A stretch of DNA of 64,000 nt from Pristionchus mayeri (GCA_036245805.1 BTRK01000003.1:42053215-42117214); one strand, 5' to 3'; numbered from the stretch's first letter, positions 11,572 to 21,219 are shown. Notes: generated by a model not told the origin, from the letters alone. A program made the numbers and translations.

Positions 11572-13885
11572 GATATGATGAATGATGAACCAGAGGTTAG
11601 TTGAGTTAGCTTTCAGTTTGTTTGGATTAGTTGATTTTCTATTCGTATTTTCGTTGTCAGTGTTGATGGTTTCAGCGTTCAAGACGATCGCTCGCAGTGA
11701 CGAGTGATAATGAGTATGAGGATGAGGAGGAGGACTCGAGTAATTCGTCTTCTGAGGAGGAATATTCAGATGATGAGGAGGAATCATCCGATGAGGAGAG
11801 TGAAGGAGAAAATGAGGAAGAAGAGGATGAAGACGACGAAGACTTCGGATCATCTCATCGAAAAAAGACGAAGAGATCAGGAACGAAAGAGTATAAGTGC
11901 GATGTCTGTGGGAAATTCTATCACGGACACAGCGGGCTGTATTATCACAGGAAAACACATCAAAGTTAGTTGAGAATCTAGATTGATGTAAATTTTTTAT
12001 GATATGCGTTTCAAAGGGCTGTCAACAAATATAATTTGCTCTTCAGTTGGCTACGTAGATAAGAAGAAGCACAAGTGTACTGAATGCGGCAAAGCATTTG
12101 CAAATCTTGACTATTTAAGATATCATCAGAATGCCCACCTCGGCAAGTGTTTTTTGAGCGTTTTCATGCTCATATTAAAAACGTGTTATGTAAACTAAAT
12201 TTCAGCTGATGGGGACCCTCGCAAGGATATATTTCAGTGTGAAATTTGCAACAGAAGATTTGTCACGCCTAATTATCTCAAAGATCATGAGAATACTCAC
12301 CTGGGTGAGTGCTTAAATGAGGACTCTCGGCAAAGTTGCCGCTTCAATAGAAAAAGTGTAACGATGCTTCCACCCTCCACCGATCATAGCGCGAGCTAGG
12401 AGAGTAACCTACCATCGGTAGGTTAACAGTGGTAGAGCTGCCGTCACGTGATCGAGCAGTTTTGTGTTCGATTCCTTGCAAATGTAGTTTCACAGATCTT
12501 CAAGCGATTTGATTTCCCGATTTGATTTCTCCTGTCCCGCAAGCATCCATGACACTATGCCAACAAATGATAACTCGGTTCAGAATAGAGATATGCATTT
12601 GCAATTTTGGGCATTTCTTCTGATCGGGGAGTGTTAAGCCCTGGCTATGACAACACCAAAGTTAAACTTTGCCGACAGTCCTCATTTAAATGTTATGATT
12701 CGGCAATCCACCGTTTAGTATTTTTTGGCATTAAAATAGTATTCAATTATGCTCCAATTCGATCTTCATCCAATTTTGAATACAATTTATTTCAGATGAA
12801 AGCGATCCCCGCAAGAGGAAATTTGAATGCACAAAATGTGGGAAATGTTTTTCGCATCGGTCTGGCCTACATAGTCACAAGCGATCTCATGAAGGTGGAA
12901 TACAAATCTCATTTACTTATCGCGATTATACTCTCTATAAATAGAGATATTCTTTAAAGATATTGACATTTTTCACATAGACCACAATATCTTTGTGTTA
13001 TATTTTCTAGTAAATCGGAAATACAAAGTGTAATTTTAGAAAATGTGGAGAAGCGACTTCGGCTCAAGTGCAGCACTTGCGGCCGACGATTTATGGATCG
13101 TTACTATCTTAGTATCTTAGTATCTTATCTTAGTGTCTCTACGAGTCCTCCTCCACACTCATTCGAGTTAATGAGGAGCTCGTTCCCGTGACTGTGCGTA
13201 GAGGAGTCCGCCAAGGGGATACCCTCTCGCCTCGTCTCTTCAACGCAGTTCTACGATCAGCCATGGACAACATCGATTGGGAGAACGACGGGATTCGAAT
13301 CGACGGTAGGAACCTTTGCCACCTGGAGTACGCAGATGATGTGGCCCTCGTCGCGAAATCTCGGCCGGAATTGGAACGGATGTTGAAGAAGCTGATGGAT
13401 GCGTGCAGCAGAGTGGGTCTCGAAGTCAATGCAAACAAGACCAATCTGCTCACCTCCTGCTCCTCTACCCGCAAACCAATCATCATCAATAATCTGCGGT
13501 TCGAATTCGTCGAAAGTGCCACCTATCTAGGAGGTAGAATCACTCTTCCCCTGGATCATTCCGACGAAATAGAGCATCGGATTCGATTGGGGTGGTTGGC
13601 CTGGAGCAAGCTATCGCATCTGCTCTCCTCCCGCCTTCTTCCCATGGAGATCAGGAGGCGAGTCTTCGAGAGCTGCATCACAGCCACCGTTCTCTACGGA
13701 AGTGAAGTGTGGGCGCTACGGGCAAGTGAGAAAGAGCGACTGGCAGTGACTCAACGGAAGATGGAACGGAAGATGGTGGGAGTAACATTGAGAGACCGTT
13801 GGAGGAAAGAGCGCGTGCGTGGTATGACGAAGCTGTGGGATTGGATTGAGGAAGGATTGAAAAGGAAAGCGCGCTGGGCCCTCAA
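11572..13885 (+). repeat. Left arm of 2314-bp inverted repeat
   Basis: Every position x here pairs with 28546-x in 14661-16974 on the opposite strand, with no indel seen. It spans the end of exon 12 of the zinc-finger gene, finger exons 1-4, part of finger exon 5 and the first 770 bp of the retrotransposon. Two substitutions were found by eye (12169/16377 and 12283/16263). Confidence 0.95.
12317..12685. mobile_element. TTAA-flanked MITE with pol III-like boxes
   Basis: Terminal inverted repeats start ATGAGGACT(C/G)TCGGCAAAG and match over about 21 bp with one mismatch. Both ends abut TTAA (12313-12316 and 12686-12689), the target duplication typical of piggyBac-type elements. Inside are a TGGTAGAGCTGC A-box-like motif at 12430-12441 and a GTTCGATTCC B-box-like motif at 12466-12475, as in tRNA-derived sequences, plus a short AACCTACC/GGTAGGTT hairpin. 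It sits in the intron between fingers 3 and 4. There is no transposase, so it is non-autonomous. Superfamily assignment is inference. Confidence 0.65.
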
Positions 13886-14103
13886 GGTCAGAAGAATGGA
13901 AATGGAGCAGTGGAGCCGCGCAACAACCGTCTGGATCCCCTACAACAGGAATCGTCCCCCTGGAAAGCCTCGCGCACGATGGAGAGACGACCTAACCCGA
14001 GCTATTGGCACCCACTGGTGGAGTGCAACTAATGAAGAATATCGACCTATCATCTTCTGAGCGTCTATTGCCTGATAAGATAAATTGATTGATTGATTGA
14101 TTG
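13114..14103 (+). mobile_element. 5'-truncated RTE-type non-LTR retrotransposon
   Basis: The insertion is flanked by an 11-bp direct duplication, ACTATCTTAGT at 13103-13113 and 14104-14114, which restores the zinc-finger exon when one copy and the element are removed. The 5' junction holds extra partial repeats of the target (ATCTTAGT-like, 13114-13134), as seen after target-primed reverse transcription. The 3' end is a (TTGA)n tail at about 14084-14103 rather than poly-A. The body is the C-terminal part of a reverse transcriptase; endonuclease and the N-terminal part of the polymerase are missing, so the copy is dead on arrival. Same strand as the host gene. Confidence 0.85.
13140..14060 (+). 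pseudogene. Reverse transcriptase C-terminal fragment (RTE-like)
   Basis: An open frame of about 306 codons running to TGA at 14058-14060; the open frame enters from the truncated 5' end. RT landmarks are GVRQGDTLSP near the start, the catalytic YADD box (codons near 13330), the GLEVN.NKT segment, the YLGG.I motif, LYGSEVWAL, and a C-terminal tail with KMERKMVGVTLRDR and GKPRARWRDDL. This order and tail are characteristic of RTE-clade elements. In a full element this enzyme copies the element's RNA at the cut target in the nucleus. Here endonuclease and the first polymerase motifs are absent, so no activity is expected, although the remaining frame is undamaged, which argues for a recent insertion. 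Confidence 0.85.
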
Positions 14104-14522
14104 ACTATCTTAGTGTACACGAGAATTTGCATTTATGTACTTTTTTCTTTTAAATTTATAAAATGTCATACTAAAGCTGTTGCTGATGCTGCTTTCATTT
14201 ACTGTTTCTTTTAATTAAATTGATTCAAAACACAAATGCGAAACATTCAAACGAAATTGTATTCCAGATGATGACGATCATCGAAAGATAAAGTAAGAAT
14301 GCCGGACATGCGGTAAAAATTTCGGTTCCCGCCAAAATCGCAAAATCCATGAAAATATCCATCTAGGTTAGTTCACATATTTAAATTTCCATTCAAAACA
14401 TTTCATCGAAATATACATTTCAGAGGATGATGACCCTCGAAAAAGGATTTTCGAATGCTCAACGTGCGGGAAGCATTTCAATCAAAGCTCCACTTTGAAT
14501 CAGCATAAGCGTCTTCACGAAG

Positions 14523-14660
14523 GAGGAGAGCAGATGCGATAGCTTGCTCCAGGCCAACCACCCCAATCGAATCCGATGCTCTATTTCGTCGGAATGATCC
14601 AGGGGAAGAGTGATTCTACCTCCTAGATAGGTGGCACTTTCGACGAATTCGAACCGCAGA
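14523..14660 (-). other. 138-bp templated insert at the palindrome centre
   Basis: Exact reverse complement of 13493-13630 inside the retrotransposon, as judged by eye (positions sum to 28153). It joins the last zinc-finger exon on one side (about 2 bp shared, GG at 14522-14523) and the right palindrome arm on the other (2 bp shared, TT at 14661-14662). The same RT segment therefore occurs three times nearby: 13493-13630 (+), 14523-14660 (-) and within 14916-15053 (-). Confidence 0.9.
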
Positions 14661-15432
14661 TTGAGGGCCCAGCGCGCTTTCCTTTTCAATCCTTCCTCAA
14701 TCCAATCCCACAGCTTCGTCATACCACGCACGCGCTCTTTCCTCCAACGGTCTCTCAATGTTACTCCCACCATCTTCCGTTCCATCTTCCGTTGAGTCAC
14801 TGCCAGTCGCTCTTTCTCACTTGCCCGTAGCGCCCACACTTCACTTCCGTAGAGAACGGTGGCTGTGATGCAGCTCTCGAAGACTCGCCTCCTGATCTCC
14901 ATGGGAAGAAGGCGGGAGGAGAGCAGATGCGATAGCTTGCTCCAGGCCAACCACCCCAATCGAATCCGATGCTCTATTTCGTCGGAATGATCCAGGGGAA
15001 GAGTGATTCTACCTCCTAGATAGGTGGCACTTTCGACGAATTCGAACCGCAGATTATTGATGATGATTGGTTTGCGGGTAGAGGAGCAGGAGGTGAGCAG
15101 ATTGGTCTTGTTTGCATTGACTTCGAGACCCACTCTGCTGCACGCATCCATCAGCTTCTTCAACATCCGTTCCAATTCCGGCCGAGATTTCGCGACGAGG
15201 GCCACATCATCTGCGTACTCCAGGTGGCAAAGGTTCCTACCGTCGATTCGAATCCCGTCGTTCTCCCAATCGATGTTGTCCATGGCTGATCGTAGAACTG
15301 CGTTGAAGAGACGAGGCGAGAGGGTATCCCCTTGGCGGACTCCTCTACGCACAGTCACGGGAACGAGCTCCTCATTAACTCGAATGAGTGTGGAGGAGGA
15401 CTCGTAGAGACACTAAGATAAGATACTAAGAT
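14523..15432 (-). pseudogene. Chimeric antisense copy of the RT fragment
   Basis: On the - strand the frame from about 15406 follows the RT fragment through YADD and LYGSEVWAL to the KARWAL segment. It then jumps back to the LRFEFVES stretch for about 45 codons (the templated insert) and runs out into antisense zinc-finger sequence, stopping near 14459. The C-terminal ARWRDDL part is missing. It is a by-product of the palindrome rearrangement; no independent insertion or 3' tail is present, and no activity is expected. Confidence 0.85.
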
Positions 15433-16974
15433 ACTAAGATAGTAACGATCCATAAATCGTCGGCCGCAAGTGCTGCACTTGAGCCGAAGTCGCTTCTCCA
15501 CATTTTCTAAAATTACACTTTGTATTTCCGATTTACTAGAAAATATAACACAAAGATATTGTGGTCTATGTGAAAAATGTCAATATCTTTAAAGAATATC
15601 TCTATTTATAGAGAGTATAATCGCGATAAGTAAATGAGATTTGTATTCCACCTTCATGAGATCGCTTGTGACTATGTAGGCCAGACCGATGCGAAAAACA
15701 TTTCCCACATTTTGTGCATTCAAATTTCCTCTTGCGGGGATCGCTTTCATCTGAAATAAATTGTATTCAAAATTGGATGAAGATCGAATTGGAGCATAAT
15801 TGAATACTATTTTAATGCCAAAAAATACTAAACGGTGGATTGCCGAATCATAACATTTAAATGAGGACTGTCGGCAAAGTTTAACTTTGGTGTTGTCATA
15901 GCCAGGGCTTAACACTCCCCGATCAGAAGAAATGCCCAAAATTGCAAATGCATATCTCTATTCTGAACCGAGTTATCATTTGTTGGCATAGTGTCATGGA
16001 TGCTTGCGGGACAGGAGAAATCAAATCGGGAAATCAAATCGCTTGAAGATCTGTGAAACTACATTTGCAAGGAATCGAACACAAAACTGCTCGATCACGT
16101 GACGGCAGCTCTACCACTGTTAACCTACCGATGGTAGGTTACTCTCCTAGCTCGCGCTATGATCGGTGGAGGGTGGAAGCATCGTTACACTTTTTCTATT
16201 GAAGCGGCAACTTTGCCGAGAGTCCTCATTTAAGCACTCACCCAGGTGAGTATTCTCATGATTTTTGAGATAATTAGGCGTGACAAATCTTCTGTTGCAA
16301 ATTTCACACTGAAATATATCCTTGCGAGGGTCCCCATCAGCTGAAATTTAGTTTACATAACACGTTTTTAATATGATCATGAAAACGCTCAAAAAACACT
16401 TGCCGAGGTGGGCATTCTGATGATATCTTAAATAGTCAAGATTTGCAAATGCTTTGCCGCATTCAGTACACTTGTGCTTCTTCTTATCTACGTAGCCAAC
16501 TGAAGAGCAAATTATATTTGTTGACAGCCCTTTGAAACGCATATCATAAAAAATTTACATCAATCTAGATTCTCAACTAACTTTGATGTGTTTTCCTGTG
16601 ATAATACAGCCCGCTGTGTCCGTGATAGAATTTCCCACAGACATCGCACTTATACTCTTTCGTTCCTGATCTCTTCGTCTTTTTTCGATGAGATGATCCG
16701 AAGTCTTCGTCGTCTTCATCCTCTTCTTCCTCATTTTCTCCTTCACTCTCCTCATCGGATGATTCCTCCTCATCATCTGAATATTCCTCCTCAGAAGACG
16801 AATTACTCGAGTCCTCCTCCTCATCCTCATACTCATTATCACTCGTCACTGCGAGCGATCGTCTTGAACGCTGAAACCATCAACACTGACAACGAAAATA
16901 CGAATAGAAAATCAACTAATCCAAACAAACTGAAAGCTAACTCAACTAACCTCTGGTTCATCATTCATCATATC
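15433..16974 (-). pseudogene. Antisense copy of zinc-finger exons
   Basis: Mirror copies of the exons: 16951-16974 (fragment of exon 12), 16582-16870 (acidic region plus finger 1), 16404-16499 (finger 2), 16242-16340 (finger 3), 15652-15750 (finger 4) and 15433-15506 (broken finger 5). Splice borders are preserved, including the GC donor after finger 2. One coding change was seen: in finger 3 the Asp of LKDH is Asn here (16263). There is no promoter or start of its own, since its 5' end is satellite, so it is not a gene, though the finger frames remain open. Confidence 0.85.
15861..16229. mobile_element. Mirror copy of the TTAA-flanked MITE
   Basis: Reverse-complement counterpart of 12317-12685, carried along in the right palindrome arm and apparently identical. 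The A-box-like motif is at 16105-16116 and the B-box-like motif at 16071-16080, both on the - strand. It is not an independent transposition. Confidence 0.65.
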
Positions 16975-17490
16975 GTGTGTGTCCTCTACTAGCTTAATTT
17001 TGGGTGTGTCCTCTACCAGCTTAATTTTGGGTGTGTGCTTTCACCAGCTTAATTTTGGGTGTGTCCTCTCACCAGCTTAATTTTGGGTGTGTCCTCTACC
17101 AGCTTAATTTTGGGTGTGTGCTTTCACCAGCATAATTTTGGGTGTGTACTCTCACCAGCTTAATTTTGGGTGTGTCCTCTACCAGCTTAATTTTGGGTGT
17201 GTGCTTTCACCAGCTTAATTTTGGGTGTGTACTCTCACCAGCTTAATTTTGGGTGTGTCCTCTACCAGCTTAATTTTGGGTGTGTGCTTTCACCAGCATA
17301 ATTTTGGGTGTGTACTCTCACCAGCTTAATTTTGGGTGTGTCCTCTACCAGCTTAATTTTGGGTGTGTGCTTTCACCAGCTTAATTTTGGGTTTGTGCTT
17401 TCACCAGCTTAATTTTCGGTGTGTACTCTCACCAGCTTAATTTTGGGTGTGTACTTTCACCAGCTTAATTTTGGGTGTGTGCTTTCACCA
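16975..17490 (-). repeat. Satellite array, short opposite-orientation segment
   Basis: About 18 monomers of the 27/28-bp satellite, reading on the - strand relative to the main array (the + strand shows CCAGCTTAATTTTGGGTGTG). Mostly three monomer classes alternate: CCTCTACC (27 bp), GCTTTCACC and ACTCTCACC (28 bp). The segment begins immediately after the palindrome with GTGTGTGTCC. Isolated variants include two monomers with CATAAT in place of CTTAAT near 17129 and 17299. Confidence 0.95.
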
Positions 17491-20380
17491 AGCTGGCTAG
17501 AGGACACACCCAAAATTAAGCTGGTGAGAGGACACACCGAAAATTAAGCTGGTGAAAGCACACACCCAAAATTAAGCTGGTGAGAGTACACACCGAAAAT
17601 TAAGCTGGTGAGAGTACACACCCAAAATTAAGCTGGCGAGAGGACACACCGAAAATTAAGCTGGTGAAAGCACACACCCAAAATTAAGCTGGTAGAGGAC
17701 ACACCCAAAATTAAGCTGGTAGAGGACACACCGAAAATTAAGCTGGTGAAAGCACACACCCAAAATTAAGCTGGTAGAGGACACACCCAAAATTAAGCTG
17801 GTGAGAGGACACACCGAAAATTAAGCTGGTGAAAGCACACACCCAAAATTAAGCTGGTAGAGAACACACCGAAAATTAAGCTGGTGAAAGCACACACCCA
17901 AAATTAAGCTGGTAGAGGACACACCCAAAATTAAGCTGGTGAGAGGACACACACAAAATTAAGCTGGTGAGAGTACACACCCAAAATTAAGCTGGCGAGA
18001 GGACACACCGAAAATTAAGCTGGTGAAAGCACACACCCAAAATTAAGCTGGTGAGAGGACACACCGAAAATTAAGCTGGTGAGAGTACACACCCAAAATT
18101 AAGCTGGTAGAGGACACACCCAAAATTAAGCTGGTGAAAGCACACACCCAAAATTAAGCTGGTAGAGGACACACCGAAAATTAAGCTGGTGAGAGGACAC
18201 ACACAAAATTAAGCTGGTGAGAGGACACACCGAAAATTAAGCTGGTGAGAGTACACACCCAAAATTAAGCTGGTAGAGGACACACCGAAAATTAAGCTGG
18301 TGAAAGCACACACCCAAAATTAAGCTGGTAGAGGACACACCCAAAATTAAGCTGGTGAGAGGACACACACAAAATTAAGCTGGTGAGAGGACACACACAA
18401 AATTAAGCTGGTGAGAGGACACACCGAAAATTAAGCTGGTGAGAGTACACACCCAAAATTAAGCTGGTAGAGGACACACCGAAAATTAAGCTGGTGAAAG
18501 CACACACCCAAAATTAAGCTGGTATAGGACACACCCAAAATTAAGCTGGTGAGAGGACACACACAAAATTAAGCTGGTGAGAGGACACACCGAAAATTAA
18601 GCTGGTGAGAGTACACACCCAAAATTAAGCTGGTAGTGGACACACCCAAAATTAAGCTGGTGAGAGGACACACCGAAAATTAAGCTGGCGAGAGGACACA
18701 CCCAAAATTAAGCTGGTAGAGGACACACCCAAAATTAAGCTGGTAGAGGACACACCCAAAATTAAGCTGGTGAGAGGACACACACAAAATTAAGCTGGTG
18801 AGAGGACACACCGAAAATTAAGCTGGTGAGAGTACACACCCAAAATTAAGCTGGTAGAGGACACACCCAAAATTAAGCTGGTGAGAGGACACACCGAAAA
18901 TTAAGCTGGTGAGAGTACACACCCAAAATTAAGCTGGCGAGAGGACACACCGAAAATTATGCTGGTGAAAGCACACACCCAAAATTAAGCTGGTAGAGGA
19001 CACACCGAAAATTAAGCTGGTGAAAGCACACACCCAAAATTAAGCTGGTAGAGGACACACCCAAAATTAAGCTGGTGAGAGGACACACACAAAATTAAGC
19101 TGGTAGAGGACACACCCAAAATTAAGCTGGTAGAGGACACACCCAAAATTAAGCTGGTGAGAGGACACACACAAAATTAAGCTGGTGAGAGGACACACCG
19201 AAAATTAAGCTGGTGAGAGTACACACCCAAAATTAAGCTGGTAGAGGACACACCCAAAATTAAGCTGGTGAGAGGACACACCGAAAATTAAGCTGGTGAG
19301 AGTACACAACCAAAATTAAGCTGGCGAGAGGACACACCGAAAATTAAGCTGGTGAAAGCACACACCCAAAATTAAGCTGGTAGAGGACACACCGAAAATT
19401 AAGCTGGTGAAAGCACACACCCAAAATTAAGCTGGTAGAGGACACACCCAAAATTAAGCTGGTGAGAGGACACACACAAAATTAAGCTGGTGAGAGTACA
19501 CACCCAAAATTAAGCTGGCGAGAGGACACACCGAAAATTAAGCTGGTGAAAGCACACACCCAAAATTAAGCTGGTAGAGGACACACCGAAAATTAAGCTG
19601 GTGAGAGTACACACCCAAAATTAAGCTGGTAGAGGACACACCCAAAATTAAGCTGGTAGAGGACACACCGAAAATTAAGCTGGTGAGAGTACACACCCAA
19701 AATTAAGCTGGTAGAGGACACACCCAAAATTAAGCTGGTGAGAGGACACACCGAAAATTAAGCTGGTGAAAGCACACACCCAAAATTAAGCTGGTAGAGG
19801 ACACACCGAAAATTAAGCTGGTGAAAGCACACACCCAAAATTAAGCTGGTAGAGGACACACCGAAAATTAAGCTGGTGAAAGCACACACCCAAAATTAAG
19901 CTGGTAGAGGACACACCCAAAATTAAGCTGGTGAGAGGACACACCGAAAATTAAGCTGGTGAAAGCACACACCCAAAATTAAGCTGGTAGAGGACACACC
20001 GAAAATTAAGCTGGTGAAAGCACACACCCAAAATTAAGCTGGTAGAGGACACACCCAAAATTAAGCTGGTGAGAGGACACACACAAAATTAAGCTGGTGA
20101 GAGTACACACCCAAAATTAAGCTGGCGAGAGGACACACCGAAAATTAAGCTGGTGAAAGCACACACCCAAAATTAAGCTGGTGAGAGGACACACCGAAAA
20201 TTAAGCTGGTGAGAGTACACACCCAAAATTAAGCTGGTAGAGGACACACCGAAAATTAAGCTGGTGAAAGCACACACCCAAAATTAAGCTGGTAGAGGAC
20301 ACACCCAAAATTAAGCTGGTGAAAGCACACACCCAAAATTAAGCTGGTAGAGGACACACCGAAAATTAAGCTGGTGAAAG

Positions 20381-20517
20381 GTAAAGGTAAAGAGGTCATA
20401 CATGTCATACATACAAATGGGTCATACAAGGGTCATGAGTTCGATCCCCCGCCTGGGCAGACCAAGCCCTCTATCCCCCCGGGGTCGGTAAATTGGTAGT
20501 GACCTCGGTCGCGAAAG
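20381..20517 (+). mobile_element. tRNA/SINE-like insert in satellite, copy 1
   Basis: A 137-bp non-satellite sequence with GAGTTCGATCCCCC, close to a tRNA B box (GTTCGANTCC), followed by a CCCCCCGGGG core. It is preceded and followed by GGTGAAAG from a satellite monomer. A clear A box, a 3' tail and a target duplication are not visible, so it is probably a fragment of a tRNA-derived SINE. It is copied with its satellite flanks. Confidence 0.55.
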
Positions 20518-21082
20518 GCTGGTGAAAGCACACACCCAAAATTAAGCTGGTAGAGGACACACCAAAAATTAAGCTGGTGAGAGGACACACCCAAAATTAA
20601 GCTGGTGAGAGGACACACCGAAAATTAAGCTGGTGAAAGCACACACCCAAAATTAAGCTGGTAGAGGACACACCGAAAATTAAGCTGGTGAAAGCACACA
20701 CCCAAAATTAAGCTGGTAGAGGACACACCCAAAATTAAGCTGGCGAGAGGACACACCGAAAATTAAGCTGGTGAAAGCACACACCCAAAATTAAGCTGGT
20801 AGAGGACACACCGAAAATTAAGCTGGTGAAAGCACACACCCAAAATTAAGCTGGTAGAGGACACACCCAAAATTAAGCTGGTGAGAGTACACACCCAAAA
20901 TTAAGCTGGCGAGAGGACACACCGAAAATTAAGCTGGTGAAAGCACACACCCAAAATTAAGCTGGTAGTGGACACACCCAAAATTAAGCTGGTGAGAGGA
21001 CACACCCAAAATTAAGCTGGTGAGAGTACACACCCAAAATTAAGCTGGCGAGAGGACACACCGAAAATTAAGCTGGTGAAAG

Positions 21083-21219
21083 GTAAAGGTAAAGAGGTCA
21101 TACATGTCATACATACAAATGGGTCATACAAGGGTCATGAGTTCGATCCCCCGCCTGGGCAGACCAAGCCCTCTATCCCCCCGGGGTCGGTAAATTGGTA
21201 GTGACCTCGGTCGCGAAAG
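21083..21219 (+). mobile_element. tRNA/SINE-like insert in satellite, copy 2
   Basis: Apparently identical to the copy at 20381-20517, displaced by exactly 702 bp. The first monomers downstream also match (including the rare ACACACCAAAAATT monomer), showing that insert and satellite were duplicated together. Confidence 0.55.

Larger units (their letters stand above)
8847..14522 (+). pseudogene. C2H2 zinc-finger gene broken by a retrotransposon
   Basis: Exons: 8847-8914, 9088-9199, 9307-9396, 9504-9557, 9810-9938, then the repeated module 10034-10101, 10271-10382, 10456-10545, 10647-10700, 11159-11257, then 11344-11442, 11485-11595, 11676-11964, 12047-12142, 12206-12304, 12796-12894, 13040-13113 continued at 14115, 14268-14366 and 14424-14522. 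Phases agree. The N-terminal half is charged and of unknown family; 11485-11870 encodes very acidic tracts. Then come seven C2H2 fingers (for example YKCDVCGKF...HRKTH; KCTECGKAF; FQCEICNRRF; FECTKCGKCF; KCSTCGRRF; ECRTCGKNF; FECSTCGKHF), so it was probably a nuclear DNA-binding regulator. Breaks: TAG 8877-8879 in the first exon, an RTE-type insertion in finger 5 creating a stop at 13189-13191, and TAA 14294-14296 before finger 6. A product starting at ATG 9131 and stopping at 13191 would have about 569 residues with four full fingers. The true start is unresolved. Confidence 0.75.
14661..16974 (-). repeat. Right arm of 2314-bp inverted repeat
   Basis: Reverse complement of 11572-13885. It stops at 16974 inside what is coding exon 12 of the zinc-finger gene (GATATGATG on the - strand), and the next base begins the satellite. 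The inner end stops at 14661 in the middle of the RT fragment. Neither end coincides with an element terminus, so this is a rearrangement copy and not a transposed unit. Confidence 0.95.

Noticed and set aside
11506..11958. Antisense open frame of about 150 codons over the acidic zinc-finger exon, and its mirror at 16588-16992
   Set aside because: It is the complement of GA-rich acidic codons, which rarely give stops on the other strand. It runs across introns of the sense gene and has no recognisable motif.
12430..12475. A genuine tRNA gene
   Set aside because: A- and B-box-like motifs are present but I cannot fold a cloverleaf with acceptor and anticodon stems around them. The segment lies inside a MITE and is better seen as tRNA-derived.
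13139..13522. Antisense frame over the RT fragment, and its mirror at 15024-15407
   Set aside because: Shadow of the reverse transcriptase frame; the sense strand has clear RT motifs such as YADD.
14523..15432. An independent second retrotransposon insertion in antisense
   Set aside because: It has no 3' (TTGA)n tail and no target duplication, and its sequence mirrors the left arm to the base, including target-site repeats at the 5' junction. It was copied as part of the palindrome.
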